The notes beneath the pieces are model-generated. The model had not been told where the DNA came from. It saw only the letters and a program-made list of their open reading frames with translations, and ran no database searches. Positions 7,921 to 16,059 of a DNA stretch of 32,816 nt are shown here, in pieces (the stretch's first letter is position 1; the number at the start of each line of letters is the position of its first letter). Source of the stretch: an uncultured Coriobacteriaceae bacterium. GTDB lineage: Bacteria; Actinomycetota; Coriobacteriia; Coriobacteriales; Atopobiaceae. The stretch covers positions 1 to 32,816 of the forward strand of contig CADBRX010000163.1 of assembly GCA_902797175.1 (NCBI GenBank), in the 5' to 3' direction. The position numbers were made by a program, and so were the translations under genes.

Positions 7921-9345
7921 ATGGAACGTGTCATGAGCAAACAGGTCGCCGAGGCGGCATCGAGGCTGTCCTCGTATGCCGTGGCGGCGGGCATCATATG
8001 CACGGCAGACCGCGCATGGGCCTACAACCGCCTGCTCGAATGCTGTGGGCAGACGGGGCCTGGCGACCCGATGGCGACGCCCGCCGAGGGCTACGACGTT
8101 GAGGAGGACCTCGCCACGCTGGCAGAGGCCGGTGTGGAGCAGGGCCTGGCGGAAGACTCCCTCACCGGGCGTGACCGCCTCTCCATGCGTCTCATGGGCG
8201 CCATCATGCCCCGCCCCTCGGAGATCGCGCGCCGCTTTGACTCCCTCCGCACGTCACAGGGCGCCGAAGCCGCCACCGACTGGTTCTATCGTCTGTGCGT
8301 GGACGTGGATTACGTGCGAGCCTCCGCCATTGCCAGAAACCTCGAGTGGACGACGCCCACGCGTTGGGGCGAACTCGAGATAACCATCAACAAGTCCAAG
8401 CCCGAGAAGGACCCGCGCGACATTGCCGCGGCGGGGGCTGCGCCGGCGGGGGAGGCCTATCCGGCCTGCCAGCTCTGCGTTGAGAACGAGGGCTATTCGG
8501 GACGCCCCGCAGCCGATCCGCATGGCACCCACCCGGCGCGCCAGAACCTGCGCATCGTCCCCATCGAGCTGGGCGGCGAGCGCTGGGGCTTCCAGTACAG
8601 CCCCTACGCCTACTTCAACGAGCACTGCATCGCGATGAGCGCCGAGCACCGTCCCATGCACGTGGACCGCGCCAGCATTGGCTGCCTGCTCGACTTCGTT
8701 GACGCCTTCCCCCACTACTTCGTGGGCTCCAACGCCGACCTGCCCATCGTGGGCGGCTCGATTCTGTCGCACGACCACTTCCAGGGAGGGCGGCACGTCT
8801 TTCCCATGATGCGCGCGGCGGTTTCGGAGGAGTTTGCCCTCGCGGCGTTTCCCACGGTAGGCGCCTGCGTGCTGGAGTGGCCGCTCTCGGTGATCCGCCT
8901 TACGTGCGAGGAGCGGGGCATCCTGCAGGAGGCCGCCGTCTACGTGCTTGATGCCTGGCGCTCGTGGAGCGACGAGTCGGTCGGCGTCCGCGCCTTCGAT
9001 GCGGACGGAACGCCGCACAACACCATCACCCCCATCTGCTACCGCGATGGGGACGACTACGTGCTCGACCTGGCGCTGCGCTGCAACATCACGACCGAGG
9101 AGCACCCCCTGGGCGTCTTCCATCCCCACGAGGACAAGTGGCACGTCAAGAAGGAGAACATCGGCCTCATCGAGGTCATGGGACTCGCCATCCTGCCCCC
9201 GCGGCTCGAGGCAGAGCTTGACGGCGGCACGCTGACCCGCGAGGGGATTGGCCAGGTGTTTGGGGCGGTCCTTGAGGATGCCGGCGTCTTCAAGTGGGAC
9301 GAGGAGGGGCGTGCGGCGCTCAGAAGGTTCCTCGACTCCCTGTAG
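7921..9345 (+). CDS. galT: UDP-glucose--hexose-1-phosphate uridylyltransferase, type 2
   Basis: 474 residues, matching the longer 'type 2' GalT found in Gram-positive bacteria and not the ~350-residue E. coli type. Motifs are TPTRWGELEITINKSKPEKD (145-164), a CxxC-like PACQLCVENEGYSG, and SHDHFQGG containing H284 and H286, the likely nucleotidylated active-site region. It exchanges galactose-1-phosphate and UDP-glucose to give UDP-galactose and glucose-1-phosphate. GGAGG lies 8 nt before the ATG; a second ATG seven residues in is less well placed. It is the last gene of the sugar operon. No galE or mutarotase is present in the window. Confidence 0.93.
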   Translation: MERVMSKQVAEAASRLSSYAVAAGIICTADRAWAYNRLLECCGQTGPGDPMATPAEGYDVEEDLATLAEAGVEQGLAEDSLTGRDRLSMRLMGAIMPRPSEIARRFDSLRTSQGAEAATDWFYRLCVDVDYVRASAIARNLEWTTPTRWGELEITINKSKPEKDPRDIAAAGAAPAGEAYPACQLCVENEGYSGRPAADPHGTHPARQNLRIVPIELGGERWGFQYSPYAYFNEHCIAMSAEHRPMHVDRASIGCLLDFVDAFPHYFVGSNADLPIVGGSILSHDHFQGGRHVFPMMRAAVSEEFALAAFPTVGACVLEWPLSVIRLTCEERGILQEAAVYVLDAWRSWSDESVGVRAFDADGTPHNTITPICYRDGDDYVLDLALRCNITTEEHPLGVFHPHEDKWHVKKENIGLIEVMGLAILPPRLEAELDGGTLTREGIGQVFGAVLEDAGVFKWDEEGRAALRRFLDSL

Positions 9346-9354
9346 GCAGTCTGC

Positions 9355-9428
9355 GCATGCTACACGGGTTCCGAACCCCCTTTGAACGACTATCCGTGCA
9401 AAGGGGGTTCGGAACCCGTGTAGCATGC
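9355..9428. repeat. Perfect 30-bp inverted repeat with 14-nt loop
   Basis: Left arm 9355-9384 and right arm 9399-9428 are exact reverse complements, each beginning or ending with GCATGC, with the loop at 9385-9398. Each arm contains an internal near-palindrome GGGTTCCGAACCC. No run of T follows, so it is not a typical intrinsic terminator. It lies between the galT stop and the cobalamin promoter and may insulate the two operons, or be a REP-like dispersed palindrome. Confidence 0.85.
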
Positions 9429-9449
9429 GATGCCTGAGTTTGCGCTTCC

Positions 9450-9458
9450 TGCTATGAT
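9450..9458 (+). promoter_or_regulatory. Probable extended -10 promoter of the cobalamin operon
   Basis: TGCTATGAT fits the extended -10 form TGnTATAAT. No good -35 is visible at the expected distance (9430-9435, ATGCCT). Transcription would begin near 9465, just before the riboswitch-like leader. A GTGACC/GGTCAC inverted repeat (9462-9467 and 9485-9490) lies at the expected start site. Confidence 0.45.
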
Positions 9459-9464
9459 GATGTG

Positions 9465-9665
9465 ACCATAGAAACCGAGGGTACGGTCACCGAACTGCAA
9501 GGCCTTCTGAAAGGATTCCGGTTCAACTCCGGATCAGTCGTAGCTGTACTAATGGCTCATCGCTGTGTTGGCAATAACGCGCTGCTCAGCGACCCTGTCT
9601 GCAGGCATCCGCCTGTTGGTTCCACCTGCCCTCACAACGGCCGTTTGGCCAGAAGGGCGGGCACT
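9465..9665 (+). promoter_or_regulatory. Divergent cobalamin-riboswitch-like leader with RBS-hiding hairpin
   Basis: The roughly 200-nt leader before the B12 operon contains AAAGGATTCCGG-TTCAACT-CCGGA (stem 9517-9521/9529-9533), resembling the AGGGAA..CCGGTGnnAATCCGG core of cobalamin riboswitches. A degenerate B12-box-like AGTCGTAGCTGT follows. Near the 3' end, CCTGCCCT (9625-9632) pairs with AGGGCGGG (9654-9661), which includes the ribosome binding site of the next gene; an inner GGCC/GGCC stem (9639-9642/9647-9650) fills the hairpin. This suggests translational shut-off when B12 is bound. The match to the consensus is imperfect and needs a covariance-model test. Confidence 0.62.
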
Positions 9666-9668
9666 CTC

Positions 9669-10574
9669 ATGTTTGATGCCTCCACATCACGCCGTACATT
9701 CGTCGTCTCCACTCTCGCAGGTTCCGCAGCGATTCTTGCGGCCTGCTCGGGCAACACCCCCGCGACCGAAGCGGCCCCTGCCGCACCTAAGCCAGTCATC
9801 TTGGTGGTGAGCTTTGGCACCAGCTATGCAAGCAGCCGTCATAACACCATTGGCGCCATCGAATCTGACATCCGCGAGGCTTATCCCGACTACGACGTGC
9901 GTCGCGCCTTCACCGCGCAGATCATCATCGACCACATCGAGAAGGACACTGGTCGCCACATCGACAACTTCGAGGAGGCCATGGACAAGCTCGTTGCCGA
10001 GGGCGTCAAGGAGGTCATCGTACAACCGACGCACCTCATGGACGGCTTTGAGTACACCGACATCAAGAACTCGCTCGAGAACTACGCCTCGTCCTTCGAC
10101 AAGTGCGTGCTTGGCGCACCGCTTCTGGTTTCGGAAGCGGATCAGGTGGCCGTTGCCGAAGCCATCAAGACGTCCATGGAGCGCTACGAGGATGGTGACA
10201 CCGCCATCTGCCTGATGGGCCACGGCACCGAGGCGGAGTCCAACGCCATCTATGCCACCATGCAGGGTATCTTCAACAAGCTGGGCTACAACAACTACTT
10301 TGTCGCCACCGTGGAGGCCTCTCCCACGTTTGACGATGTTGCATCCGCTGCCAAGGAGGCAGGCTTCACCAAAGCGGTTCTGCGTCCGATGATGGTCGTT
10401 GCAGGAGACCATGCCAACAACGACATGGCAGACCCCGAGGATCCGGAGTCATTCATTTCGATCATGACCAATGCGGGGTTTGAGGTCACGTGCGTCATCG
10501 AGGGCCTGGGCCAGCTTGATGCCATCGACGAGATCTACGTCAGCCATGTGGCCGATGCCATCGCGAGCGCATAG
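9669..10574 (+). CDS. cbiK: Exported CbiK-type cobaltochelatase lipoprotein
   Basis: 301 residues from ATG 9669, with AAGGGCGGG 7 nt upstream. The N-terminus has a twin-arginine motif (SRRTFV, 7-12), a hydrophobic stretch and the lipobox LAAC (C26), so the mature protein should be exported by Tat and lipid-anchored outside the membrane. Residues 41-301 match the CbiK chelatase family: VILVVSFGTS start, MGHG with H185 and AGDHAN with H248, the two expected metal/catalytic histidines. Cytoplasmic CbiK inserts cobalt into sirohydrochlorin. An exported form has precedent in Desulfovibrio but is odd as the only chelatase of a synthesis operon. It sits directly before a NEAT-like lipoprotein and an ABC importer, so a role in metal or tetrapyrrole uptake is possible. 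Confidence 0.88.
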   Translation: MFDASTSRRTFVVSTLAGSAAILAACSGNTPATEAAPAAPKPVILVVSFGTSYASSRHNTIGAIESDIREAYPDYDVRRAFTAQIIIDHIEKDTGRHIDNFEEAMDKLVAEGVKEVIVQPTHLMDGFEYTDIKNSLENYASSFDKCVLGAPLLVSEADQVAVAEAIKTSMERYEDGDTAICLMGHGTEAESNAIYATMQGIFNKLGYNNYFVATVEASPTFDDVASAAKEAGFTKAVLRPMMVVAGDHANNDMADPEDPESFISIMTNAGFEVTCVIEGLGQLDAIDEIYVSHVADAIASA

Positions 10575-10614
10575 TCAAGGCTGACGAAAGATCATTGACG
10601 TGGATGGAGGCGCC

Positions 10615-11046
10615 ATGCGCAAGAGGTTGATGGTCCTGTTTGCCAGCGCGCTGCTGTGTGTTGGCGTGGCCCTGTCCGTGGCGGGGTGCTCGGGCAGCAC
10701 GCAGAGAGGCGGGCTTGCCGACGGTACCTACCCAATCGAGGTGGAAACGGATTCGAGCATGTTCCGTGCCGACTCCTGCCAGCTGACCGTAGAGGACGGA
10801 ACATACACGGCCCAGCTCGTGCTGCCGGGGGAGGGCTTCTCAAAGCTTTACTTTGGCACGGCGGAAGATGCGGCCGCGGCGACTGACGGCATCTTTGACT
10901 ACTATCTGAACGACGAGGGCAAGTATGCCTTTGACATCCCCGTCTCCGCACTGGACGAGGAACTGACCATCGCCGCATATGGCCAGCGTCGCGATACGTG
11001 GTATGACCACACCATCGTGTTCCATGCGCCTACGGATGCGGCGTAA
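10615..11046 (+). CDS. NEAT-like (iron-transport-associated) lipoprotein
   Basis: 143 residues. GGAGG lies 4-5 nt before ATG 10615, which is chosen over an in-frame GTG at 10600. The signal peptide ends in a VAGC lipobox (C25). The mature part is one beta-rich domain with DGTYPIEVET, a VEDGTYTAQLVL core, GFSKLYFGTAEDA and FDIPVSALDEELTIAAY. This pattern is shared with the protein encoded at 29102 and resembles NEAT/Ig-fold heme- or iron-transport-associated domains. It lies between the exported chelatase and the ABC importer binding protein, so it probably binds or relays the same ligand at the cell surface. The ligand is unknown. Confidence 0.72.
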   Translation: MRKRLMVLFASALLCVGVALSVAGCSGSTQRGGLADGTYPIEVETDSSMFRADSCQLTVEDGTYTAQLVLPGEGFSKLYFGTAEDAAAATDGIFDYYLNDEGKYAFDIPVSALDEELTIAAYGQRRDTWYDHTIVFHAPTDAA

Positions 11047-11056
11047 GACGTAGGTG

Positions 11057-12253
11057 ATGGGCGTGCGGAAGTCGCGAGCGCTTGAGGTGGCGTTGTGTGG
11101 GCTGGTCTTGGTCCTTGCCTTGACCACCTGTCACGCTGGTCCGACCACCCAAGCCGAGCCGGTGAGCGAGGGCCAGGGCATCACCACACTGGTGGAGAGC
11201 TTCCACAACCCTGACCTGGGCAACGGCTGGCAGGCCACTGGTTCGCTCGACCTCCTCTACGCCAAGCGCTTTACGATTGATGCCTTCGAGGGCGGTTACC
11301 GTCTGCTCTGCCTTGCAGACGGTAACCGCTATCTTGTGGTTCCCGAAGGCGCTGAGGTGCCACAGGGCATCTCGGAAGACATCGTGGTGCTGCAGCGACC
11401 CATCGGTGACGTGTATCTGGCCGCAAGTGACTCCATGTGCCTCTTTGACGCCCTTGGGTCGCTGGACGCCATCACGGTGTCGGGCATCGAGCGCGATGAC
11501 TGGTCCATGGCCTCTGCTCGCGAGGCCATGGACTCCGGATCCATCGTCTACGGCGGGAAATATCGTGCCCCAGACTATGAGCTGCTCGTCTCGCTCGGGG
11601 TGAGGCTCGCGGTGGAGAGCACTATGATCAACCATACGCCCGAGGTACGCGAGAAGCTCATCGAGCTGGGGATTCCCGTGCTGACGGAGCTTTCGAGCTA
11701 TGAGAGCGAGCCCTTGGCCCGTGCCGAATGGGTGAGGCTGTATGGCGTGCTGCTGGACAAGGAGCAGGAGGCGGACGCGGCCTTTCGGCAGCAGGTGGAC
11801 CAGGTGAGCGCGGTGGGAGAGGAGCCTACCGGCAAGACGGTTGTCTTCTTCTACCTCAACAGCAATGGGGCCGCGGTGGTGAGGCGTCCCGGTGACTATG
11901 TGACCAAGATGATCGAACAGGCGGGTGGCACCTATGCCTTCGGTGGCCTTGACGCCGCAAAGGCGGGCTCAAGCAGCGTCACGGTGCAGATGGAGGCCTT
12001 TTTTGCCACGGCCAAGGACGCTGACGTGCTCATCTATAACTCGTCGATCGACGGGGGCGTATCCTCGCTGGACGACCTGCTCTCAAGAAACGAGCTCCTC
12101 AGTGAGTGCAAGGCGGTGCAGACGGGTGACGTCTGGGTGACGGAGCAGGACATGTACCAGCAGATGCTCGAAGCGGGCACCATCATCTCTGACATGCACC
12201 GCGTCCTTTTGGGCCAAGACGAAGGCCTGACCTACCTAAGGCGTCTGACGTGA
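11057..12253 (+). CDS. ABC importer substrate-binding protein (BtuF/FepB type)
   Basis: About 398 residues with an N-terminal hydrophobic signal and an atypical lipobox-like LTTC (C25). The mature protein has the two-lobe helical-backbone pattern of class III binding proteins: VVLQRPIGDVYLAASDSMCLFDALGSLD near the first lobe, the central SYESEPLARAEWVRLYGVLL helix, and a C-terminal ADVLIYNSS lobe. It is followed with a 4-nt overlap by a FecCD-type permease and an ATPase. Family members carry siderophores, heme, cobalamin or cobinamide. A B12 operon favours a corrinoid or tetrapyrrole, but sequence alone does not decide. A GTG at 11054 is an alternative start; the ribosome site is weak for both. 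Confidence 0.8.
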   Translation: MGVRKSRALEVALCGLVLVLALTTCHAGPTTQAEPVSEGQGITTLVESFHNPDLGNGWQATGSLDLLYAKRFTIDAFEGGYRLLCLADGNRYLVVPEGAEVPQGISEDIVVLQRPIGDVYLAASDSMCLFDALGSLDAITVSGIERDDWSMASAREAMDSGSIVYGGKYRAPDYELLVSLGVRLAVESTMINHTPEVREKLIELGIPVLTELSSYESEPLARAEWVRLYGVLLDKEQEADAAFRQQVDQVSAVGEEPTGKTVVFFYLNSNGAAVVRRPGDYVTKMIEQAGGTYAFGGLDAAKAGSSSVTVQMEAFFATAKDADVLIYNSSIDGGVSSLDDLLSRNELLSECKAVQTGDVWVTEQDMYQQMLEAGTIISDMHRVLLGQDEGLTYLRRLT

Positions 12254-13323
12254 GTCCGCACAGAGCAGAAAACGACGTGCGTCTTGACTCGGCAGAAGGG
12301 GCGTACGGCGAGGGACGCGAATCGCGTGCGCTCTGTGTGTATGCTGCCCTGATCGCCTTGCTGGTCTCAGCCCTTGCCGCCAATCTCTGTGTGGGCACGG
12401 TCGGCGTCCCCCTGGATAGAATCGTTCCCATCCTCACGGGCAGGTTCCAGGACGAGGTCGCCTATCAGGTGATTTGGAACATCCGGCTGCCCAGGCTCTG
12501 TGCGGCCGCTCTTCTGGGCGGCGCGCTTGGCCTTGCGGGGCTGCTGCTGCAGACGCTCTTTGCCAACCCCATTGCTGGCCCCTACATCCTGGGCATATCA
12601 AACGGCGCCAAGCTTGCGGTGGCTGTGGTGATGATTCTCGTACTGGGCGAAGAGCGCGCCATGTCATCCTGGATGTCTCTCTTCGCGGCATTCTGCGGCT
12701 CGCTGCTCACCATGATGGCGGTCCTTGCCGTGTCAGGCAGGGTGCGGTCTGCATCGACGCTGGTCATCGTGGGAGTGATGATTGGGTACGTGTGCAGTGC
12801 GGCTACCGACATCCTCATCACCTTCGCGAGCGATGCCAACATCGTCAACCTGCACAACTGGTCATTGGGCAGCTTCTCGGGAATAAACGGTGGCCAGGTC
12901 ATGCTGATCGCTGTCGTGGTGGGCGTGGGTGCCGTCGTCACGTTCTTGCTTTCGAAACCGCTTGGTGCCTATCAGCTGGGAGAGGCGTACGCAGAGAGCA
13001 TGGGTGTGAACGTGCGCTCCTTCCGCATATCGGTCATCGTCATCTCCAGCGTGCTTGCCTCATGCGTCACGGCGTTTGCTGGCCCCATCAGCTTTGTGGG
13101 CGTTGCCGTTCCTCATGTGGCGCGGCGCCTGCTCAAGACGTCGAGGCCCCACGTGGTGATTCCCGCTGCGTTTCTCACGGGGTCGGTGGCGTGCCTCGTG
13201 TGCGACCTCCTTGCGCGGACGCTCTTTGCCCCGGTGGAACTGACGGTCTCCACCGTGACGGCAGTCTTTGGGGCGCCGGTCGTCATCTGGGTGCTCCTCA
13301 GACGCAGAAGGCAGGTGGGCTAG
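12250..13323 (+). CDS. ABC importer permease (FecCD/BtuC family)
   Basis: 357 residues with about 9-10 hydrophobic segments. The GTG start overlaps the upstream stop as GTGA. Family motifs are visible: IRLPRLCAAALLGGALGLAGLLLQTLFANPIAGPYILGIS, the cytoplasmic coupling segment GVNVRSFR, and FAGPISFVGVAVPHVARRL followed by LLARTL near the C-terminus. It would form the dimeric channel for the binding protein encoded upstream and the ATPase downstream. About 30 hydrophilic residues precede the first membrane helix. Confidence 0.9.
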   Translation: MSPHRAENDVRLDSAEGAYGEGRESRALCVYAALIALLVSALAANLCVGTVGVPLDRIVPILTGRFQDEVAYQVIWNIRLPRLCAAALLGGALGLAGLLLQTLFANPIAGPYILGISNGAKLAVAVVMILVLGEERAMSSWMSLFAAFCGSLLTMMAVLAVSGRVRSASTLVIVGVMIGYVCSAATDILITFASDANIVNLHNWSLGSFSGINGGQVMLIAVVVGVGAVVTFLLSKPLGAYQLGEAYAESMGVNVRSFRISVIVISSVLASCVTAFAGPISFVGVAVPHVARRLLKTSRPHVVIPAAFLTGSVACLVCDLLARTLFAPVELTVSTVTAVFGAPVVIWVLLRRRRQVG

Positions 13324-14154
13324 ATGCGACAGACGCCCGATCACATCCCTGGCGCGTTCGTCGAGACACGTGACCTTGCCGTGGGTTATGAGGGACAGGT
13401 GTTGGTCGACGGCATCCAGCTGCAGGTCCGCTCCGGACAGGTGGTCACGCTCGTCGGCCCCAATGGCGCGGGGAAGTCCACCATCCTCAAGACAGTAGCG
13501 GGACAGCTTGACGCCCTCGGCGGCTGCGTGCTGCTCAGGGGCAAGAACCTGTGTCAGGTGCCTGTTCGTGCGCGTGCCCAGGAGATTTCCGTCATGCTGA
13601 CCGATCGCGTACATACCGAGCTTTTGACCTGTGCGGACATCGTGGAGATGGGACGTTACCCGTACACCGGAAGGCTTGGGGCACCAACTCCGGAGGATCG
13701 GCACAAGGTTCGGGAGGCGATGGGGCTTCTGCGGGTGTGGGACCTGCGCGACCACGATTTCATGCAGCTATCGGATGGCCAGCGTCAGCGCGTGCTGCTG
13801 GCCCGTGCGGTCTGTCAGGAGCCAAGAACCCTGATCTTGGACGAACCAACCAGCCACCTTGACGTGCGCTATCAAATCGAGCTCCTTTCGGTGCTGCGCC
13901 ACCTTGCGCACGACCAAGGGCTTGGCATCCTCATGACGCTGCACGAGCTGCCGCTTGCCCGGCGCGTCTCCGACTGGCTCGTATGCGTCAAGGAGGGGCG
14001 GATCACCTTGCAGGGCACCCCCGAACAAGTCTTTGTTCCCTCGGTCATCGATGACCTCTATGACCTGGTGCCTGGTAGTTACGATGCCTTGACGGGTGAC
14101 GTTGCGCTGCCTGAGGGAACGGGCAACGGGAGGGGTGCCCATGCGCAGGCTTGA
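13324..14154 (+). CDS. ABC importer ATPase (FecE/BtuD type)
   Basis: 276 residues. Walker A is GPNGAGKST (45-53), the signature is LSDGQRQR (149-156) in place of LSGGQ, and Walker B is LILDEPTSHLD (170-180), followed by the H-loop in LMTLHELPLA. The ATG abuts the permease stop with no gap. It completes a three-gene importer transcribed under the cobalamin leader. The C-terminus overlaps the start of cbiD by 14 nt. Confidence 0.92.
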   Translation: MRQTPDHIPGAFVETRDLAVGYEGQVLVDGIQLQVRSGQVVTLVGPNGAGKSTILKTVAGQLDALGGCVLLRGKNLCQVPVRARAQEISVMLTDRVHTELLTCADIVEMGRYPYTGRLGAPTPEDRHKVREAMGLLRVWDLRDHDFMQLSDGQRQRVLLARAVCQEPRTLILDEPTSHLDVRYQIELLSVLRHLAHDQGLGILMTLHELPLARRVSDWLVCVKEGRITLQGTPEQVFVPSVIDDLYDLVPGSYDALTGDVALPEGTGNGRGAHAQA

Positions 14155-15295
14155 GCGCTACATAAGCACAGGTGGCAGGCTCCTGCGCTGCGGATACACG
14201 ACCGGCACCTGCGCCGCAGCTGCCACACGCGCTGCCGCCGAGCTCCTTTTGGCCGACGTCACCGTGCCCTCTGTTGTCGTGTCCACACCAGCCGGGGTCG
14301 ATGTCGTCGTTGATGTCGAGAGTGCCGATCGCGGAGACTCATGGGCAACGTGTGCCGTGCGCAAGGATGCTGGGGATGACCCGGACATCACGGACGGCGT
14401 TCTGGTCATTGCGCGGGTTGAGCTATGTGATGGGCCCGATGTGGTGATTGAGGGCGGTGCCGGTGTCGGACGCGTCACCAAGCCTGGGCTCGACCAGGGC
14501 GTGGGCGCGGCAGCCATCAACTCGGTTCCCCGAGCCATGATACGAGATGCCGCCTGCGCCGCCGCGGCAGCCCACGGATATGTCGGTGGGCTGGCAGTTA
14601 CCATCTCCATCCCGGATGGGGTGGAGCTTGCCAAGCGCACGTTCAACCCCCGTCTGGGCATAGAGGGAGGCATCTCGGTCTTGGGGACGAGCGGCATCGT
14701 GCGCCCCATGAGCGAGGATGCGATGATATCGTCCATTAAGCTCGAGCTCAAGGTGCTTTACGCCTCTGGAGCGACGGACCTCGTGCTGGTCCCGGGTAAC
14801 TACGGGCACGACTTTGCCATCCAGATGCTCGGTCTTGGTGAGGAGCATCTGGTAAGCTGCTCGAACTATCTTGGCGCGGCGATTGACGAGGCGGCGCTCC
14901 TGGGCTTCGAGACGCTGCTTTTGGTTGGCCACATCGGCAAGCTCGCAAAGGTTGCGGGTGGCGCCATGAACATGCACTCGCGCGTCTCTGACGGTCGTGC
15001 CGAAACCATTGCTGCCCATGCCGCCATGGCAGGCGCCGCGGCAGAAGACGTCGCACGCATCATGGAGGCTCCCACGACCGATGCGATGATCGACATCCTG
15101 ACGGAGCGAGGTCTGCTCGAGGCAACGATGGCGACGCTGACGGCACGACTCGGGGATAACGTCTCCCATCGTGGCGCTGGTCGCCTGCGAACCGAGGTTG
15201 TGGTCTTCTCCAGACGCCATGGGCTCCTGGGAGCCTCCCAAGGGGCTGCGGAGCTGGTGGAGAGGAGTCGCGCCACGGGAGGGGAGAGCCAATGA
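14141..15295 (+). CDS. cbiD: Cobalt-precorrin-5B C1-methyltransferase
   Basis: 384 residues from ATG 14141, which has GGGAGG 8 nt upstream inside the end of the ATPase gene. The N-terminal RCGYTTGTCAAAATRAA is the hallmark of CbiD, with further family blocks GAGVGRVTKPGLDQGVG and NPRLGIEGGISVLGTSGIV. It methylates C1 of the ring-contracted intermediate in the anaerobic pathway, with SAM as donor. It opens the uninterrupted block of corrin-ring genes. Confidence 0.95.
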   Translation: MRRLERYISTGGRLLRCGYTTGTCAAAATRAAAELLLADVTVPSVVVSTPAGVDVVVDVESADRGDSWATCAVRKDAGDDPDITDGVLVIARVELCDGPDVVIEGGAGVGRVTKPGLDQGVGAAAINSVPRAMIRDAACAAAAAHGYVGGLAVTISIPDGVELAKRTFNPRLGIEGGISVLGTSGIVRPMSEDAMISSIKLELKVLYASGATDLVLVPGNYGHDFAIQMLGLGEEHLVSCSNYLGAAIDEAALLGFETLLLVGHIGKLAKVAGGAMNMHSRVSDGRAETIAAHAAMAGAAAEDVARIMEAPTTDAMIDILTERGLLEATMATLTARLGDNVSHRGAGRLRTEVVVFSRRHGLLGASQGAAELVERSRATGGESQ

Positions 15296-16059
15296 TCCAT
15301 TTTGTGGGAGCGGGCCCCGGTGCGCCCGACCTCATCACCGTGCGAGGGGAGCGGCTGCTCGCGACGACGGACGTGGTCATCTATGCGGGCTCGCTCGTCA
15401 GCCCCGACCTGCTCGCGTCATGTCCTCCCTATTGCGAGATTCATGACTCTGCGACCATGACGCTGGAAGAGACAGTTGAGGTCATGCGCGAGGCGGACGG
15501 TGCGGGCAAGGACTGCGTCCGCCTGCACACGGGCGACCCGGCACTCTTTGGCGCGATAGCCGAGCAGATGGCGGAGCTTGACCGCCTGGGAATAGCCTAC
15601 GAGGTGGTCCCAGGGGTGTCCGCGCTTTTTGGCGCGACGGCAGCGCTGCGCTGCGAGCTGACACAGCCGGGCGTTTCTCAGTCTCTCGTCATCACGCGCG
15701 CAGAGGGACGCACGCCGGTGCCCGAGGGCGAGAGGCTGCGCCTCTTGGCGTCACATGGTTGCACTATGGCGCTCTTCCTTTCGGCGGGACTTCTGAGGCA
15801 GGCGCAAGAGGAGCTACTCTTGGGAGGGTACCCTGCCGAGACGCCGGCTGCGATCGTCTACCGTGCGACATGGCCCGACGAGGCAATCTATCGATGCACG
15901 ATCGGGACGCTCGCGCGTTGCGCGGAAGAGCATGACGTGGGACGTAGCGCCCTGGTCGTGATAGGGGACGTGCTGAAGGGGCAGGGCGGTCGGTCAAAGC
16001 TCTACGACCCGGGCTTTGCCCATGGGTACCGGCCTGCGAAAGGGGGCGTTGAGCGATGA
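15292..16059 (+). CDS. cbiF: Cobalt-precorrin-4 C11-methyltransferase
   Basis: 255 residues of the tetrapyrrole methyltransferase family: GAGPGAPDL near the start (6-14), VIYAGSLV, HTGDPALFGA and VVPGVSALFGATA. The VIYAGSLV and SxLFGAxA features fit CbiF/CobM more than the other ring methylases. It overlaps cbiD by ATGA. It adds the C11 methyl group before the CbiG step encoded next. Confidence 0.93.
   Translation: MIHFVGAGPGAPDLITVRGERLLATTDVVIYAGSLVSPDLLASCPPYCEIHDSATMTLEETVEVMREADGAGKDCVRLHTGDPALFGAIAEQMAELDRLGIAYEVVPGVSALFGATAALRCELTQPGVSQSLVITRAEGRTPVPEGERLRLLASHGCTMALFLSAGLLRQAQEELLLGGYPAETPAAIVYRATWPDEAIYRCTIGTLARCAEEHDVGRSALVVIGDVLKGQGGRSKLYDPGFAHGYRPAKGGVER

Noticed and set aside
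8254-9426. 390-codon minus-strand frame over galT extending into the hairpin
   Set aside because: It starts inside the inverted repeat and runs antisense to galT, with no plausible ribosome site or domain.
9355-9428. tRNA T-arm-like GGGTTCCGAACCC segments
   Set aside because: They are nested parts of the 30-bp inverted repeat. No cloverleaf with acceptor and anticodon arms can be drawn, so no tRNA is called.
9462-9668. Upstream in-frame extension of the cbiK frame to 9462
   Set aside because: It would put about 69 residues before a clear Tat/lipoprotein signal and translate the riboswitch-like leader. The ATG at 9669 has its own ribosome site.
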